A stretch of 64,000 nt of DNA from Amblyomma americanum. Taxonomy: Eukaryota; Arthropoda; Arachnida; Ixodida; Ixodidae. Of the stretch, positions 40,746 through 53,117 are shown in pieces. Under the pieces are notes generated by a model. It saw only the letters and a program-made list of their open reading frames with translations, was not told where the DNA came from and searched no databases. The position numbers were made by a program, and so were the translations under genes. The number at the start of each line of letters is the position of its first letter. Positions within the stretch are counted from its first letter, which is position 1. Where the stretch lies: contig NC_135497.1 of assembly GCF_052857255.1 (NCBI RefSeq), positions 119,426,744 to 119,490,743 on the forward strand. The letters are read 5' to 3'.

Positions 40746-41500
40746 ATGACGCTGAAGGACAACTGTGCATCAGCCTACGATGATGTGAAAGTTTCCCCCG
40801 TGAAGATGGCCGCACTGATAACTCCAGTCCTTACGCATATATGCAACTGCATACTTCAAGTAGGGATATTTCCAAACCAAATGAAGCTTCCGCATCTTCC
40901 AGCTATTCATAAAGGTGGTGCTTTTGAAGACTTGAACAACTATAGACCAATGTCAGTGCTTTCAGTCTTTTCAAAAGTTGCTGAACACATAATGAACAAA
41001 CCAATTGTCGATTTCCTCACTCTGCATAACTTGATCGTAAACAAGCAGTTTGGATTCAGAAAGAATAAGGGAACTGAAACTGCTTTACTTTATATTAAAA
41101 CAGAAAATTCTTGACAACATTGAGAAACGAAAGCTTACTTTGGGTTTATTTCTTGATTTGAGGAAAACCTTTGATTCTGTCCATCATGATATATTATTAA
41201 TAAAGCTACCGTTCTATGGAATCCAAGGTACAGCACATGCCCTGATGGAAAGCTGTTTAATTTGCAGGGAGCAATACACCACAATAAAGAGCCCCGAATC
41301 CGATTGAGGCACTATTAAATACGGGGTTCCATAGAGATCCATTCTAGGCCCCATATTAATCTTGATATATATGAGTGATATTGTAAACACCCCAGGCTGC
41401 TCTGAAATGGTATTAAATGCAGATGACACTAATGTATTTTTTTTCAGGTTGCAATGAAAGCTTCGTTTACAGGGAAGCAAATGAATGGCTTCACTATTTA
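40746..41500 (+). pseudogene. LINE-W reverse transcriptase, frameshifted (T1)
   Basis: NNYRPMSVLSVFSKVAEHIM, QFGFRKNKGTETALLYIK, a frameshift near 41100, LFLDLRKTFDSVHHDIL, then PRSILGPILILIYMSDI and LNADDTNVFF, where Y of the YADD box is Asn. Several breaks. The T2 copy reads LHADDTNVFF at the same place. Confidence 0.85.
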
Positions 41501-42540
41501 GACTTTTAGTCAACCTTTAATAAACTAGTCCTAAAGATAAACAAGATGGAATACCTGATTTTCAAGCCTAAAGGTAGCAAAAAAGATAGTGAGTTCAAAT
41601 TGAAGTTCCGGAATAACATTATCAACCAGTCTAAGAGGATTTGCTTTTTAGGTGTTATCACTCATGAAATGTTACTCTGGAATTCGCACACAGAAGCTCT
41701 CCGAATTGAACTTCACGTGTTTTTGGCATATTAAGCAGGTTGCCAGTGAAGCAATAAACTTACTATGCTCTCTTTCATTCACGTTTAACATACTGCTCCC
41801 TGGTATCGTCAGACACAACACAAAGAAACTTTGATTAGCTGCACCCTCTGCAAAAGAGCTCAATATGTGGTATTCGAAAATACCAAAAAAAGAACATTGC
41901 TTGCCATGCTTTAAGATCTATGACATACTAGAGATCAGTAAGCTATTCAAATATAAGTTATTTCTGGAAATCGTGCACCAGTATATGTTACACCGTTCAA
42001 ATATCGAGGTTCAGTACAAAAAGAAACACACTCCACATCTCCTTAAGGAAGATAAAATACAGGTGCCCCGATCTCCCACCAACTATGGTGATGTGAGATA
42101 ATGTATGCAAATAGCAAATTTATTGAATCAATATCCAGCCATCTTTCAATTTTTACCAATCTACCCATCACTACCTAAAGAAAACACTAAGACATATGTA
42201 CCTAATGGAATAATAAGTCAAAGAATTTCTTTTGTGTCATGGAACACATTTGTGTGTTGTACGTGTAAATTGTATTTGGGAATCTGTAAATCTTTTTTTT
42301 TCCATATACAGAAGCATGCACACAGTCCTCAGGGTTGTCCATTTGTTTTGTTTTGTGTGCTTGCATACATATTGGTTGTTGTACGATGTACTGTACTGCA
42401 AATGTGTTCGAATATGCCTATAGTGGTTGCCACTGCTGTCAGGGGTGGGATGGCCTCATCAGGCAAAAATGCCATTTGCCTTCTCACCCAGGACAAATTT
42501 TGTATATTTTTTGTCCCAAATAAACTGTACTACTACTACA
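41501..42540 (+). other. LINE-W 3' portion
   Basis: The end of ORF2 is readable in fragments: MEYLIFKPKGS, then QSKRICFLGV, then MWYSKIPKKEHC. After about 42090 it is untranslated, ending in AATAAACTGTACTACTACTAC. No other gene. Confidence 0.6.
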
Positions 42541-42735
42541 ACCTGGATGATGCAGGTTCGATCCTGGTCTAGCCTGTCGCGTTTTGGTAGAGGCAAAATG
42601 CTAGAGGCCTGTGTTCTATGCAATGTCAGTGCACGGTAAGAAACCGCAGGTGGCCGAAATTACTCTGCAACCTTTCACTACGGCGCCTCTCATGGCCTGA
42701 GTCACCATGGGTTTTTGGACCACATAAAACCAAAC
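42541..42735 (+). mobile_element. B-box half of the SINE split by LINE-W (T1)
   Basis: GATGCAGGTTCGATCCTGG carries a polymerase III B box. The body GCAATGTCAGTGCACGGTAA and TTTTTGGACCACATAAAACC is of the tick SINE type. The A-box half is at 18263-18321. Confidence 0.7.
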
Positions 42736-43045
42736 CAAAACATGACTAGCTTTCTTGAATGGGATAGCCAGGATATATATGCTTGTGTTTTAAAGCACAT
42801 TTGTAGAGATGGAGTGGGAATTTTTTTTCAGTTTCTCTTGTTTTTTTTTCTTCCACTGTACAGGTCAACATGCCCGGATGACTGACTGCAGACAACAGGT
42901 CGCAAGATTGCTTCTGACGAAACTATATTCGGACTATTACTTTCAGCATTTATTTTTATGTGGTGTATTCTTATGGTGCATGTGTTGCATATTCCTTGCC
43001 TGCATAGCTTGGAAATAAAATAAATTGTAAGTATATTGATCGTCA
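42736..43045. other. T1 stretch without gene
   Basis: Present at 61076-61385 in T2 with one ~11-bp difference. Contains AATAAAATAAATTG near 43015. No frame called. Confidence 0.4.
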
Positions 43046-43049
43046 TGTC

Positions 43050-43637
43050 ATTTGTGAAGACCGTGTGGTGACCTTTTTGAACAGTTGTAGACTGTCTGTA
43101 GGCAGCCTACAGAGAATGGTCAATTAAGGTTTTTTAGACAGAGCTCTATAGACTGTCTATATACAAATATCTACAGCATTGCCAGGCCATATAACTGTGG
43201 AATGTCTATAGACAGTCTATAGACCTATGTCTACTGGACCAGTAGATTTTTTTCTATAGACAGAAATCTACAGGAAGTGTATGGCAAAGTCTATAGATCA
43301 TCTATAGACTGCCTATAGACCTGTGTCTATTATCACTAGACATTTGTCTACAGACGGTCTATGAACAGAAGTCTATAGGAAGTGTATGGCCATAAATCTA
43401 TACATTTTCTAAAGACTGTCTATAGACCTGTGTCTATAGACTGTCTATAGACCTATTTACTTTCTATAGACATTTGTCTATGGACTGTCTATAGACAACA
43501 AAAGTCCACTAAAAGTGTATGGCGAAAAATCTATAGATTGTATTTAGAATGGTCTAATGGATTTGTCTATAGACAGTCTATAGGCTTCTTAGACTAAAGT
43601 CCATAGACAGTCTGTGGATTGTGTAAAGAAATTTTTG
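43050..43637 (+). repeat. T1 right minisatellite, GTCTATAGAC type
   Basis: Irregular units such as GACTGTCTATAGACCTGTGTC and AGTGTATGGC. Different unit order from the left array but the same palindromic core. The T2 counterpart is at 61390-61936. Confidence 0.85.
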
Positions 43638-44090
43638 TAAGGGCGCCCGCCTCCGCGACTGCCCTGGGTGGCCGCGAAGAACCCTCGCGCAACTCGTAGT
43701 ACTGGCCGTCGGTCGACGAAGAGGTGGTGTACAGTTGTAGAAACCGACTGATTTAGTTCGTTTCTGATGACAGTAGATTGTTATCGTTTACGTAAATTAG
43801 TTTATTGCAAGAAACAAACTGTTCATTAGGAGGGGAGCAAGAGCTCGAGAAATTGCATGCTCATCGCTGGGGCTCCCCGCTCGTTCTGTCCTTTTCCCTT
43901 GCCCCTCCAGACGGAGGAGCTCTCCGCTTGTCTCAACCTTTGGCCCTCTCCCTCGGGTTCCCACAGTCCCGTCGCCCGAGGGGGGCCGCTGCCGGCCATG
44001 AACAATCGGGAGGTGCCTGTGTTTTGTATCGCGAAGCGTATTAAAAAATGACACAAATACACAGGATAAATATGAAAAGAAAACGAAGTT

Positions 44091-44261
44091 TCAACAGCAG
44101 TCGGTTCGCGACGGCCGGAGTGTCGGGGGCCTTCCTATGATGGACTTCAGATTCAGCGTGTCCACCTCCGCATCCTGGTCGGTGGCGATGACACGCCGCT
44201 TGGCATCGTCGAAGGTCACCGACCGCCACTGACGGCCCGGGTACGGCTCGTCCATGGCCAT
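44091..44261 (-). CDS. Conserved small frame, paralogue a (Y2)
   Basis: 56 codons, same start and stop as the Y1 copy. Differences include MAMDEPYPGRQW at the start and KSIIGRPPTL near the end, all substitutions without a break. Product unknown. Confidence 0.4.
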   Translation of the reverse strand: MAMDEPYPGRQWRSVTFDDAKRRVIATDQDAEVDTLNLKSIIGRPPTLRPSRTDCC

Positions 44262-44907
44262 CGGCAATACCTGCGCAGTGGAGCCGCCAGCGTGTGAGGT
44301 CTAAAGGCGCTTATTCTCGTCACGGTGGGGCGCGCTAGCTCACTGAATGAAGACACATGGGAACGCTTCAGTCATACGCAACAAGAGGATTCCTGCCAGC
44401 ATATATATGCAGTGACAACAGATGGAAGACCACATTCTTCCCATAGACCTTCCAGGGGACAAGGTTTCGCACTGAACCCCGCATCAACAACAAGTGGGGC
44501 AGGAAAACAGATCTTCGGAAGTCATCATACCACTACTGCCGCAATGGTGCTGCCACCGGTGCGACTTGTGCGATCAAGGTTGCCCTTCCCAGCAATCTCA
44601 CGGGACAAATGTTTGATTCAACTGCCACCTGCCACGGTGCGCGTTTCTCACAATCCGGTGGGCCGGTTGTGATGAAGTCACAAGGTCACGTGACCCGCGT
44701 GGCCCACCTACCTCCTACGTTGCTTCTCGGGGGGAATTTTCGTGGATTTTTCGGTTATGGTCAAAGATGCCGCGGCGACAATAGCTCTTTTTATCGCGAC
44801 CACGTTAAAATCGACAGCAGAGCCGAACTATGGCCCTGATACAGAGCGCATATAATTAGTGATCCTTCAATTTATATAACAGCCTCCCGTGCACACCTCC
44901 ATTTCCA

Positions 44908-45183
44908 TCAGCAGGGAAGCGGCGGCGGCAGAGACACCCACCTCCGAGGCTGCGCTGGGGGGTCGCGAGCAGCCATCGCCCAACTCGTCGCACTGGCCGT
45001 TGGGCGACGAAGAGGTGTTGCGTCGGTTAGCCGCGGCAGGGGTGTTGATGGCCTGCCCACGGAGGTCTTCAGCATGAGCGGCTCCACCTCGGGGTCCAGG
45101 TCGGTGGCGATGACACGCCGCTTGCCATCGTCGAATGACACCGACCGGCACTGGCGGCCCGGTTGGGGCTCCTGCACGGACAT
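44908..45183 (-). CDS. Conserved small frame, paralogue b (Y2), full length
   Basis: 91 codons: MSVQEPQPGRQCRSVSFDDG, KRRVIATDLDPEVEPLMLKT, then an Arg/Pro/Ser-rich tail. The Y3 copy has the same ends; the Y1 copy is cut by a stop. Compared with paralogue a, the core RSV-x-FDD-x-KRRVIATD is kept. Low-complexity tail, no known domain. Confidence 0.42.
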   Translation of the reverse strand: MSVQEPQPGRQCRSVSFDDGKRRVIATDLDPEVEPLMLKTSVGRPSTPLPRLTDATPLRRPTASATSWAMAARDPPAQPRRWVSLPPPLPC

Positions 45184-46439
45184 TGTGAAACTACCTGCAT
45201 GTACACCGAGCAACAGCTTATGTACTCTAAAGGCGCACAGACCCCCCCGTATTCTTTACCGTCTCACAAGGCAACGCAGACGAGGCTCTTTGCGCCACGG
45301 GGCACACATCCCCCTAACTGCCTTCACCGCACTAGCCGCTAGAAACTTCCAGGAATGTCGCCCGCTCAGTCTCAGGGGCTCATTGTTGGCATTGGGAACA
45401 CATCAGCAGGATGAAGCGATCTTACAACTCAGCTTGAGTGCACCGCGCAGCCATTAAGGGCAGCTGTGCGCCGACGTGAGTCTTGCTTTCTAACCCCAGT
45501 AGGTCCTCGTACTGCACAAGCTGCAGGGCAGCGCAAAGCTTGAATCGGGCGGTTCCAGAAGCCATCCCGAGAAGTAGCACTGTCGACGTCTGGCGAGAGC
45601 CCCTCCCCGCGATCGTAACGCGTCTGGCCATCGGCGGCCATGTATAGGAGTACGGCTCGCTCTAATGCTGGTCTGCCTAGCGGTGCATCGCCACTTACGT
45701 TCTCCAGCCATGTGTGGACCAGGTGAGCCATGTAGACGAGTAGCGAGTGTCTGCCTTTGGCCGTGGAATGCTCGGGCTGCTGCCGATGACCATCGGTCCC
45801 CTCGTGACCGGACCGCCGCTGCTCCACGCGCTGATGTTCGCTACGGCGCGCCTCGAGCAGCCCACCACAGCCGAGCTCGCGCCCACTCGAGTGATGGTGA
45901 TAGCTTTAGCCTGTCGCCGATAGACACACGGCATGAGACCAGGCTAGAATAGGCAGCGGACCCTTAATTAGCCCCTTTTAGCCCTGGGGCCTTCTGTTGA
46001 CACCAGAGCACAAAATTTATTCTGGAGCCTCAGTAACGATGGAAAAATCTATTGATATTTATTCGAATGATTCCTTCGCGGTCCCTGTTCCTATAGGCAT
46101 CAATGCTCTCACATTTCTCCTGAGCTGTGCGTTATAAAGAAGAAAAGGCGGCAATGAAGGAATGAATGAAGAAGTCGAAGTATCGAAAATATATAAAATC
46201 TTTTTCCCTTTTCTTTCCTTCTTTTCTGCTCAGACTTCCATCACCAAAATCACCCACCGTCATCGCAATAGAGAAATAACAAGAAAAATAAGAATGGAAT
46301 TTAGCGCATTTCGCAGCAACTATCAAATCACGAATGGCAGTTTACTAATATATCTGTATTGTATCCGTAGTATATTATATATGTCTTATATCTGTACCCG
46401 CTTATGAAGCAGGAACGTCAAGGCTAGCAAAATGGGTTC

Positions 46440-46830
46440 AACTTAAACTGAGGAGATCGCAGCGAGCTATTAAAAGAAAAGGGACAGGTGTAATGATAGG
46501 TGTAGTTAAGAGACAGGAAGAGAGCAGAACGGGTGAGGGAATAAACCCAGTCTAATGATTACGTAACCGAAATTAAAAGAAGAAATTCGCCTGGCCAGGG
46601 TAATGCCAAGTCAAGATAACCGATGGTCCTTGAGGGTGACGTACAGAATTCCAAGAGAAGTCTGGCGTAGCAGGAGGCGACGGAAAGTTGGGTGGGCGGA
46701 CGAGATTAACAAGTTTGCGGGAATAAGGTGACAGTGGCTGACACAGGCCAGGGTTAAGAGATATGGGAGTGCCCTTTGTCCTGCAGTGAACTTGGTCGGA
46801 CTGATCAAGATGATTATGGGATTAAATGCG
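46440..46830 (+). mobile_element. Remnant of a LINE ORF2 3' end (Y2)
   Basis: Copy of the remnant at 12060-12440, with the readable piece DNRWSLRVTYRIPREVWRSR. Broken in the same way. Confidence 0.6.
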
Positions 46831-47224
46831 TAGAGGTTTCTGTTTGCCACGTTGTCGACATGTGCAATTCTGGCCCTACCAGATCATGTAAGAAAGATAG
46901 GAAGAGATTGTTTTAGTGATATCTTTGTAACCCTTTTTAGGACCGAGATTTCGTATCTTGAACGGTCTTGTTGATTGTGTGTGGGCTTGCTTCTGCGCAT
47001 GTTTCGGTTTTCCTTATATCTTCTGGCATCTCAGCGAATGAAGTTAGATGAAGTTAGCCTTTGTCATGAGTCGTTCTCCCGTTCTGTTTTTCTTTATAGG
47101 CGTTATTGTCTCCTGTCTCAAGGGGTAGGTTAGAGTCTCATGATAGCACATATGTCACTTCTGCCGCATTAATGATCACTCGTTAATATTCCTCTCCAGC
47201 AAGCCACACGGTTATAAACTAAAG
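46831..47224. other. Y2 stretch without gene
   Basis: Counterpart of 12441-12822. Nothing recognised. Confidence 0.4.
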
Positions 47225-47469
47225 CAAGAAGCTACGGTGACGCCTCACTCACCTAAAGAGCTGTATGTGAAAGCATTATATTTCACAATTGTCGCTTCTT
47301 TTGCAACTTTTGTGCGTGATTGCGTCAGTTTCTTTGCAATTGTCGGCCCATCATCTGCGATATTCGCACTGCAAGAAGCAGTAGCAGGTAGTAGACGGTG
47401 CTGACATTCCCACATATCACTTTTTTTAATTTCAATTTCGATTCTCTTCCTAGGTTGCTCACAACCTGG

Positions 47470-47670
47470 TGGTCTGTTGTGATGACATCACAAAGTCACG
47501 TGAGCTCCCTCAACCAATCAGCGACTTTCCTGACACCAGACATCCCCGGGATTTGTGTATGGTTACAGCTGATGCTGTCGCATTAATAGAGGCCGCTAGA
47601 TGCACACGCGCACGCAGTCACAGCGGTGCGGTTAGGCGGGGCACTCCGCGTGCGCAGCCGGCGTCCGGTA
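47470..47670 (+). promoter_or_regulatory. Promoter-like module (Y2)
   Basis: E-box AAGTCACGTGAG and CCAAT box AACCAATCAGCGAC, as in Y1. The NRF1-like site is slightly altered (CCGCGTGCGCAGCC). Confidence 0.35.
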
Positions 47671-48364
47671 AACCGGTGTCCGTCTACGCGAAGCTAAAAT
47701 TCCCTACTAGCTCCCATTTGTGGCCGTATGGCTGCACTCAAGTGGACGAAAAGGAGTAATAATTCCCGTACTCACCATATTCACACGTTTTCCACGCTTT
47801 TTTTTTGGTGCCCTGAGTCTACTTTTAGTCAATCACCCCATTATGGTGGAGTGGTACAGGAAACTTCAACAGATGCCAAAACATAGACGTGGTCCCCAAA
47901 ATACAAAACCCGAGTGCGGACCAATGCGAGAGAATGCTTTCCAGCGACCGCTGTGAAGACCAACAAGGTCTGGTATAGCGAGATCAATGGGCGGCAGTGG
48001 CCAGGGGAGTCCTGGACTGAGGGCAACCGACCATTGATTAGAACTGGCCGAGCTCGACAGAGGAGACTCCTGGGTACACACCCAAGGATAGAACATCTCT
48101 GAAGATGCCACAAAGACGCAGACTAGAATAAAGTTTTCTCCTCCTCCTCGACAGAATGAAATGACTTTACTGTTTTTCTCCTTTCTTTTCTCTGAGTGCG
48201 TTTCGTCGCGCTCAGTCTTCCGCACCTACAGAGGCGAGCTCCTCATGGCCGGCTTTTGTTTTTATTGCGACAGCGTGCCTGCTGGCATCAAGTATTATTT
48301 ACAATTAGAGATGGATACACATGCAGGCTGTTTGGCGGTGGCGGCGGACGAGACGCCCTTATGA

Positions 48365-49350
48365 AAATGTTCTATAGACTGTCTATAGACTTTTTATAGA
48401 CACTATAGACGCCCTTTAGACTAATGTTTTCAATAGACACTGTATAGATGCTCTATAGACTAAAGTCTATAACTTTCCTAATTTCCTTTTGTCTATAGAT
48501 GGTCCATAGACTACTTATAGACTGAAGTCTTTAACCGCATCAATTTCCTTCTATCTACAGATGGTCCATAGACTATCTATAGACTAAAGTCTATACCAAA
48601 TATAATTTTCCTTTGTCTACAGACGGTCAATAGATTATCTATAGACTAAAGTCTATAACCGCCTTACTTCCTTTTGTCCATAGAATGTCTATAGATCATC
48701 TATAGACTCAAGTCCATAACAGACAATTTTCCTTTCTCTATATTCAGTCAATAGATTATCTATAGACTAAAGTGTATAACAACCTTAATTTCCTTCCGTC
48801 TATAAGTGGTCAATAGACTATCTATAGAGTAAAGTCTATAACCGCCTTAATTTTGTTCTGTCTATAGATGGTCCATAGAATATCTGTAGACTAGTCTGTA
48901 GCAGACAAGTTTTTTTTTGTCTATAGACGGTCAATAGATTATCTATAGACTGAAGCCTATAACTGCCTCATTTCCTTTTGTGCATAAAAAGTATATAGAC
49001 CATTTGTAGACCAAAGTCTATATTAAACATAATTTTCCTTTGTCGATAGGCAGTCAATAGATTTTCTACAGACTAAAGTCGATACCTGCCTTATTTCCTT
49101 TTCTCCATAGACAATCTATACACCATCTACAGACTAAAGCCTATAACCGCCCTAATTTCCTTTTGTTTATAGACAATCTATAAACCATCTATAGACTAGT
49201 CTATAACCGGCTTAGCAGCCATTTGTCTATAGACGACCTACAGACAATTTATAGACCAAAATCTCTCAACCGCCTTAATTTCCTATCGTCTATAGACAAT
49301 CTTTAGACTACGTATAGACTATTGTCTATAGACCTATTGCCTATTGTTTA
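48365..49350 (+). repeat. T2 left minisatellite, GTCTATAGAC type
   Basis: Counterpart of 13988-15035, about 60 bp shorter because one unit containing CCGGCTTAGCAGCC is present once here and twice in T1. Confidence 0.9.
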
Positions 49351-49357
49351 TAACAAC

Positions 49358-49529
49358 TGACAAGGCATTTATTTGAAGCACAGGTCGGTTGGTCTTGGTT
49401 GACCGGCGACACGACGGGCACACTCACAGGCGTCGTTCGAAAAACCCAGCTGCACTTCGTCTGCTTCTTCGTTGTCCCGCTTGAAATCGTCCGCTTCTTC
49501 GCTGCGCTGCGCCTGTCGGTCCCATTACA
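49358..49529 (-). repeat. Gypsy-2 3' LTR
   Basis: Minus strand TGTAATGGGACC ... GCCTTGTCA. The AATAAA is at 49368-49373, only 10 nt from the LTR end, so R must end at or beyond the LTR edge or cleavage uses another signal; U5 is almost absent. The polypurine tract CGGAGGGAGAGTAAT lies at 49530-49544. Confidence 0.93.
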
Positions 49530-49566
49530 ATTACTCTCCCTCCGAAAAAGGAGCCATCCTGGCGAC

Positions 49567-51117
49567 TTACGGAGAGGAGAGGATGGGCGGGTCATAGTAA
49601 GGCTTGAGGCGCTCAACGTGCACAGTTTCGCGCCCCCGGCGACGGTGGTCCGAAGAGGGAACGAGCGGCTCAACTATATAAGTCACCGGAGAAGTTTGGT
49701 GGACAACCCGGTAAGGTTCGTGAAAGCGAGACAGTAGTTTCGTGGCGAGGCCGGGAGTGGAGGAAGGCACCCAGAGCCAAACGAGGGCGCCAGATGGGTA
49801 TGACGCTGGAGGGTCCGGAGAATCCCGACGGTGCTTCTGATCCCATTGTTGCTGTGTGGTGAAAGAGCGGGCAAGTTGCCGGCATTCTTCGGCGTACAGG
49901 TGAGCTTCGGAGAGTAAGGTGGTCTCGGAAGGGTCAGGGTGATAAGGAAGGATGGTGTCCATGGTGGATATAGGCTCCCGGCCATATAAGAGGAAGAAAG
50001 GAGAAAACCCCGTTGTTGTCTGAGTAGCTGTGTTATACGCGTACGTGACGAACGGGAGCACTTGATCCCAGTTGGAGTGGGCGGTGTCAACGTACATGGC
50101 GAGCATGTCACTCAGAGTGCGGTTGAACCGCTCAGTCATGCCGTTGGTCTGGGGGTGATAGGCGCTGGTGTAGCGATGAACGATTTGGCATTGCTTGAGC
50201 AGGGCCTCGACGGCGTCCGAGAGAAAAACACGGCCGCGGTCACTTAGAAGTTCTTTCGGGGCGCCGTGACGAAGAACAAGACTGTGTAGAATGAAGTGAG
50301 CGACATCGTTTGCGGTAACATATTTGAGAGCCGACGTTTCGACGTAACGGGTGAGATGGTCAACGGCAACGATGATCCACCGATTATTAGCCGAAGTAGT
50401 TGGAAGCGGGCCATTAAGATCAATGCCGACGCGGTCAAAGGGACGGCCAGGGCAAGGTAACGGCTGCAAAGGAGCGGCGGCGGAGTGGGGAGGTTTCTTG
50501 CGACGTTGGCAGGCGGTGCATGACCGAATATACTGACGTATGTAGCGGTACATACCTCGCCAGTAGAATCGCTGACGAAGGCGAGCATATGTTTTCAGTA
50601 CACCGGCGTGGCCGCATTGTGGAGCGGCGTGAAAAGAGGCACAGATTGTAGCACGGAGGTGTCGAGGGATGACCAACAGCCACTTCCGGCCGTCGGGGAG
50701 GTAATTACGGCGGTATAAGAGGCCATCACCAACGGCGAAGTGGTGGGCTTGGCGGCGAAGGGTCCGGGTCGAATGATGCGGCGAGGGAGTGTTCAGGAAG
50801 TTTAGCAGCGAGGTGATCCAAGGATCCTTCAGTTGTTCGGAGAGCATATCAGGGATGTTGAACGAAGAGAATTCGTAGGCACAGACGAGGGCAGAGGTTG
50901 ACTCGCATGGGAGTGGTGAACGAGAAAGGGCGTCGGCGTCCGAGTGCTTGCGGCCGGAGCGATAAATGACGTGTATATCAAACTCCTGGAGACGTAAATC
51001 CCAGCGGGCGAGTCGGCCAGAAGGATCTTTGAGGGAGGATAGCCAGCATAGGGCGTGGTGGTCTGTGACGACATAGAAGGGCCGGCCGTAAATGTAAGGG
51101 CGGAACTTGGCAATTGC
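49567..51117 (-). pseudogene. Gypsy-2 pol, second part: RNase H end and integrase
   Basis: Continues in the same frame after the [23 protein letters not shown] and [16 protein letters not shown] finish RNase H. Integrase has the zinc site [10 protein letters not shown] ... CTACQRRK, the catalytic [18 protein letters not shown] and MTERFNRTL (D, D, E), and a C-terminal [11 protein letters not shown] ... [10 protein letters not shown]. The frame is open to its stop at 49567. Intact apart from the upstream TGA. Confidence 0.93.
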
Positions 51118-53117
51118 TCAAATGATGGCGAGACATTCTTTTTCTGTGACAGAATAGTTTGATTCCGCCTTGGTGAGGGCGCGGCTGGCGTAAGCAACGA
51201 CGTATTCCGGATACCCAGGCTTTCGCTGGGCAAGAACTGCGCCCAAGCCCACACCGCTCGCGTCAGTGTGAACTTCTGTCGGACAGGCGGGATCAAAATG
51301 GCGAAGGATGGGGGGAGAGACCAGCAGGCGGCGTAAAGTGCTGAACGCGGTATCGCAGGCGGGGGACCAAGACGAAAGGTTCGGGCTGCTGGCAAGAAGC
51401 TGCGTTAAAGGGGCGATGACACTGGCGAAATTTCGGATGAAGCGGCGAAAATATGAGCATAAGCCTATAAAACTGCGAAGTTCTTTTAAGGTGGTTGGTT
51501 TGGGGAAGTCAGCGACGGCGCGAAGTTTGGCAGGGTCAGGAAGAACGCCGTCTTTGGAGATGACATGGCCTAATATTGTGAGCTGCGTTGCACCGAAGTA
51601 ACATTTTTTCAAGTTTAGTTGGAGGCCGGTGTCAGTAAGGCTAGTGAGTACGCGCTGAAGGTGGTGCAGATGGGAAGGAAAATCTTTGGAAAAAACGACA
51701 ATGTCATCTAGGCAACACAGACAAGTTTCCCATTTGAGGCCACTGAGAATAGTGTCCATCATCCTTTCGAATGTGGCTGGAGCATTGCAGAGGCCGAATG
51801 GCATCACATTGAACTCATACAAGCCGTCTGGGGTGACGAAAGCGGTTTTCGGCCTGTCGTTCGCTGCCATCGGGACCTGCCAGTAGCCGGAGCGTAAGTC
51901 GAGGGATGAAAAATACTGCGCTCCCTGCAAGCAATCCAGTGCGTCGTCGATTCGGGGTAGAGGATAAACATCCTTGCGTATGATCTTGTTGAGACGGCGG
52001 TAGTCCACACAGAACCTGATGGAGCCATCTTTTTTCGTCACCAAGACAACAGGAGAGGCCCAAGGGCTGTGAGAAGGCTGTATTATGCCGCGCCGAAGCA
52101 TGTCGTCAACATTGTCACGGATGACGCGGCGCTCGCTCGGCGAGACTCGGTACGGTCGCTGACGCAAGGGAGCGTGGGTACCAGTGTCAATTGTGTGAGA
52201 GACGGCCAATGCGCGCCCCAAGGAGGGCTGGGAAAGGTCGAAAGAGTTGCGGAAGCGGAAGAGAAGTTCCAATATTTGGTCACGGTAAGCGGATGGAAGG
52301 TCGGGAGCGATGTTACGACGAAAGACGTCGATGGAAATCGGATCGGGCGCTGTCGCACAACAGGCTAAGGCAGTAACTGGGGAACAGGCACGGGTATCGG
52401 ATAACTCGGAAGCAAGAGCAGGGTCCAGTTCTTCAATAGAGCCGAGGCATTCGCCGCGAAGAACAAACGACGGGCAAGAAAATGGGTTGGTGACATAGAT
52501 GGCGCAGTGGCCATCGGAAATCGAGACAACGGCGAATGGAATGAGGAGGCGCTGATGGCGAGCGGCTGCTGCGGTAGGTGTGAAAAGAACAGGGCCGCTG
52601 AGGAAAGAGTCGGGGCGGAGCGGAACGAGGGCGGAAAAGGAGGGAGGTATGTCGGTGTCGGCAGCTACAAGAAGCTTAGCGGAGCGCACAGGTAGGTCAC
52701 ACAACGAAACATCACACAGGGAAGAAAGCTCAAGTTCCGCACGGGCACAATCAATCACTGCACGGTGGGTCGAGAGGAAATCGCAGCCGAGGATGACATC
52801 GTGAGAGCAGGCGGTCAGCACAACAAACTCGATGGTAAAGGCGACGTCGTAGATAGAAACGCGGACCGTGCAGGCTGCGATGGGGTGGATGCGCTGAGAG
52901 GTGGCCGTACGTAGTGAAAAGTCAGACAGCGGCGTTGTCACCTTACGAAGTTTGCGGCGAAGAGCATCACTAATTACTGACACTGCAGCACCCGTGTCGA
53001 CGAGCGCGAGAACGGGGACGCCTTCAACAGACACCTCAATCACGTTAGCAGGAGAACACGGAGGACTTAAAAAGTTGGCAAAACACGCAGTTCTTGCCCC
53101 CTGAACTGCGGCAGTCA
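51118..53117 (-). pseudogene. Gypsy-2 pol, first part: protease, RT, RNase H; ends in a TGA
   Basis: The frame is open from before the Gag stop. [15 protein letters not shown] is the protease with DTG. RT has [50 protein letters not shown] and [12 protein letters not shown], with Cys at the usual Tyr of Y-x-D-D. RNase H has [15 protein letters not shown] and TEKECLAII, then TGA at 51118-51120, where relatives have Trp; TGG to TGA is a single change. Pol is in the -1 frame relative to Gag, so expression would need a -1 shift near GAGGAAAACTGA. Confidence 0.93.

Larger units (their letters stand above)
39541..42540 (+). mobile_element. LINE-W copy 1: CR1/L2-like LINE with PHD-finger ORF1, endonuclease missing
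   Basis: Contains ORF1 with a PHD-type finger (39984-40361), RT (about 40746-41500) and a 3' end AAATAAACTGTACTACTACT. Only about 385 bp lie between ORF1 and RT, so the endonuclease is deleted. A second copy with the same structure is in T2 (about 57890-60885). It lies between the two halves of a SINE. Confidence 0.8.
13977..43644 (+). mobile_element. T1: first copy of an ~8.4-kb element with inverted ends (contains gypsy-3)
   Basis: The left end reads GCCCTAATGAAAATG. The right end, reverse-complemented, reads GCCCTTACAAAAAT. The same ends bound T2 (48355-61948). Excluding gypsy-3, T1 is about 8.45 kb. Both ends lead into minisatellites of the palindrome GTCTATAGAC. The similarity at the ends may extend another 15-20 bp outward (GCGGACGAGAC versus GCGGAGGCGGGC). 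No target duplication is certain. T is absent at the Y0/Y1 boundary. No transposase was recognised inside, so the DNA-transposon label is inference. Confidence 0.6.
43645..48354 (+). repeat. Y2: complete, uninterrupted Y tandem unit
   Basis: 4.71 kb. Serves as the empty-site reference for the LINE-I insertion in Y1 (at about 46219-46240) and for gypsy-1 in Y0 (at about 47224). Contains both small frames, both promoter-like modules and the LINE remnant. Confidence 0.92.
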
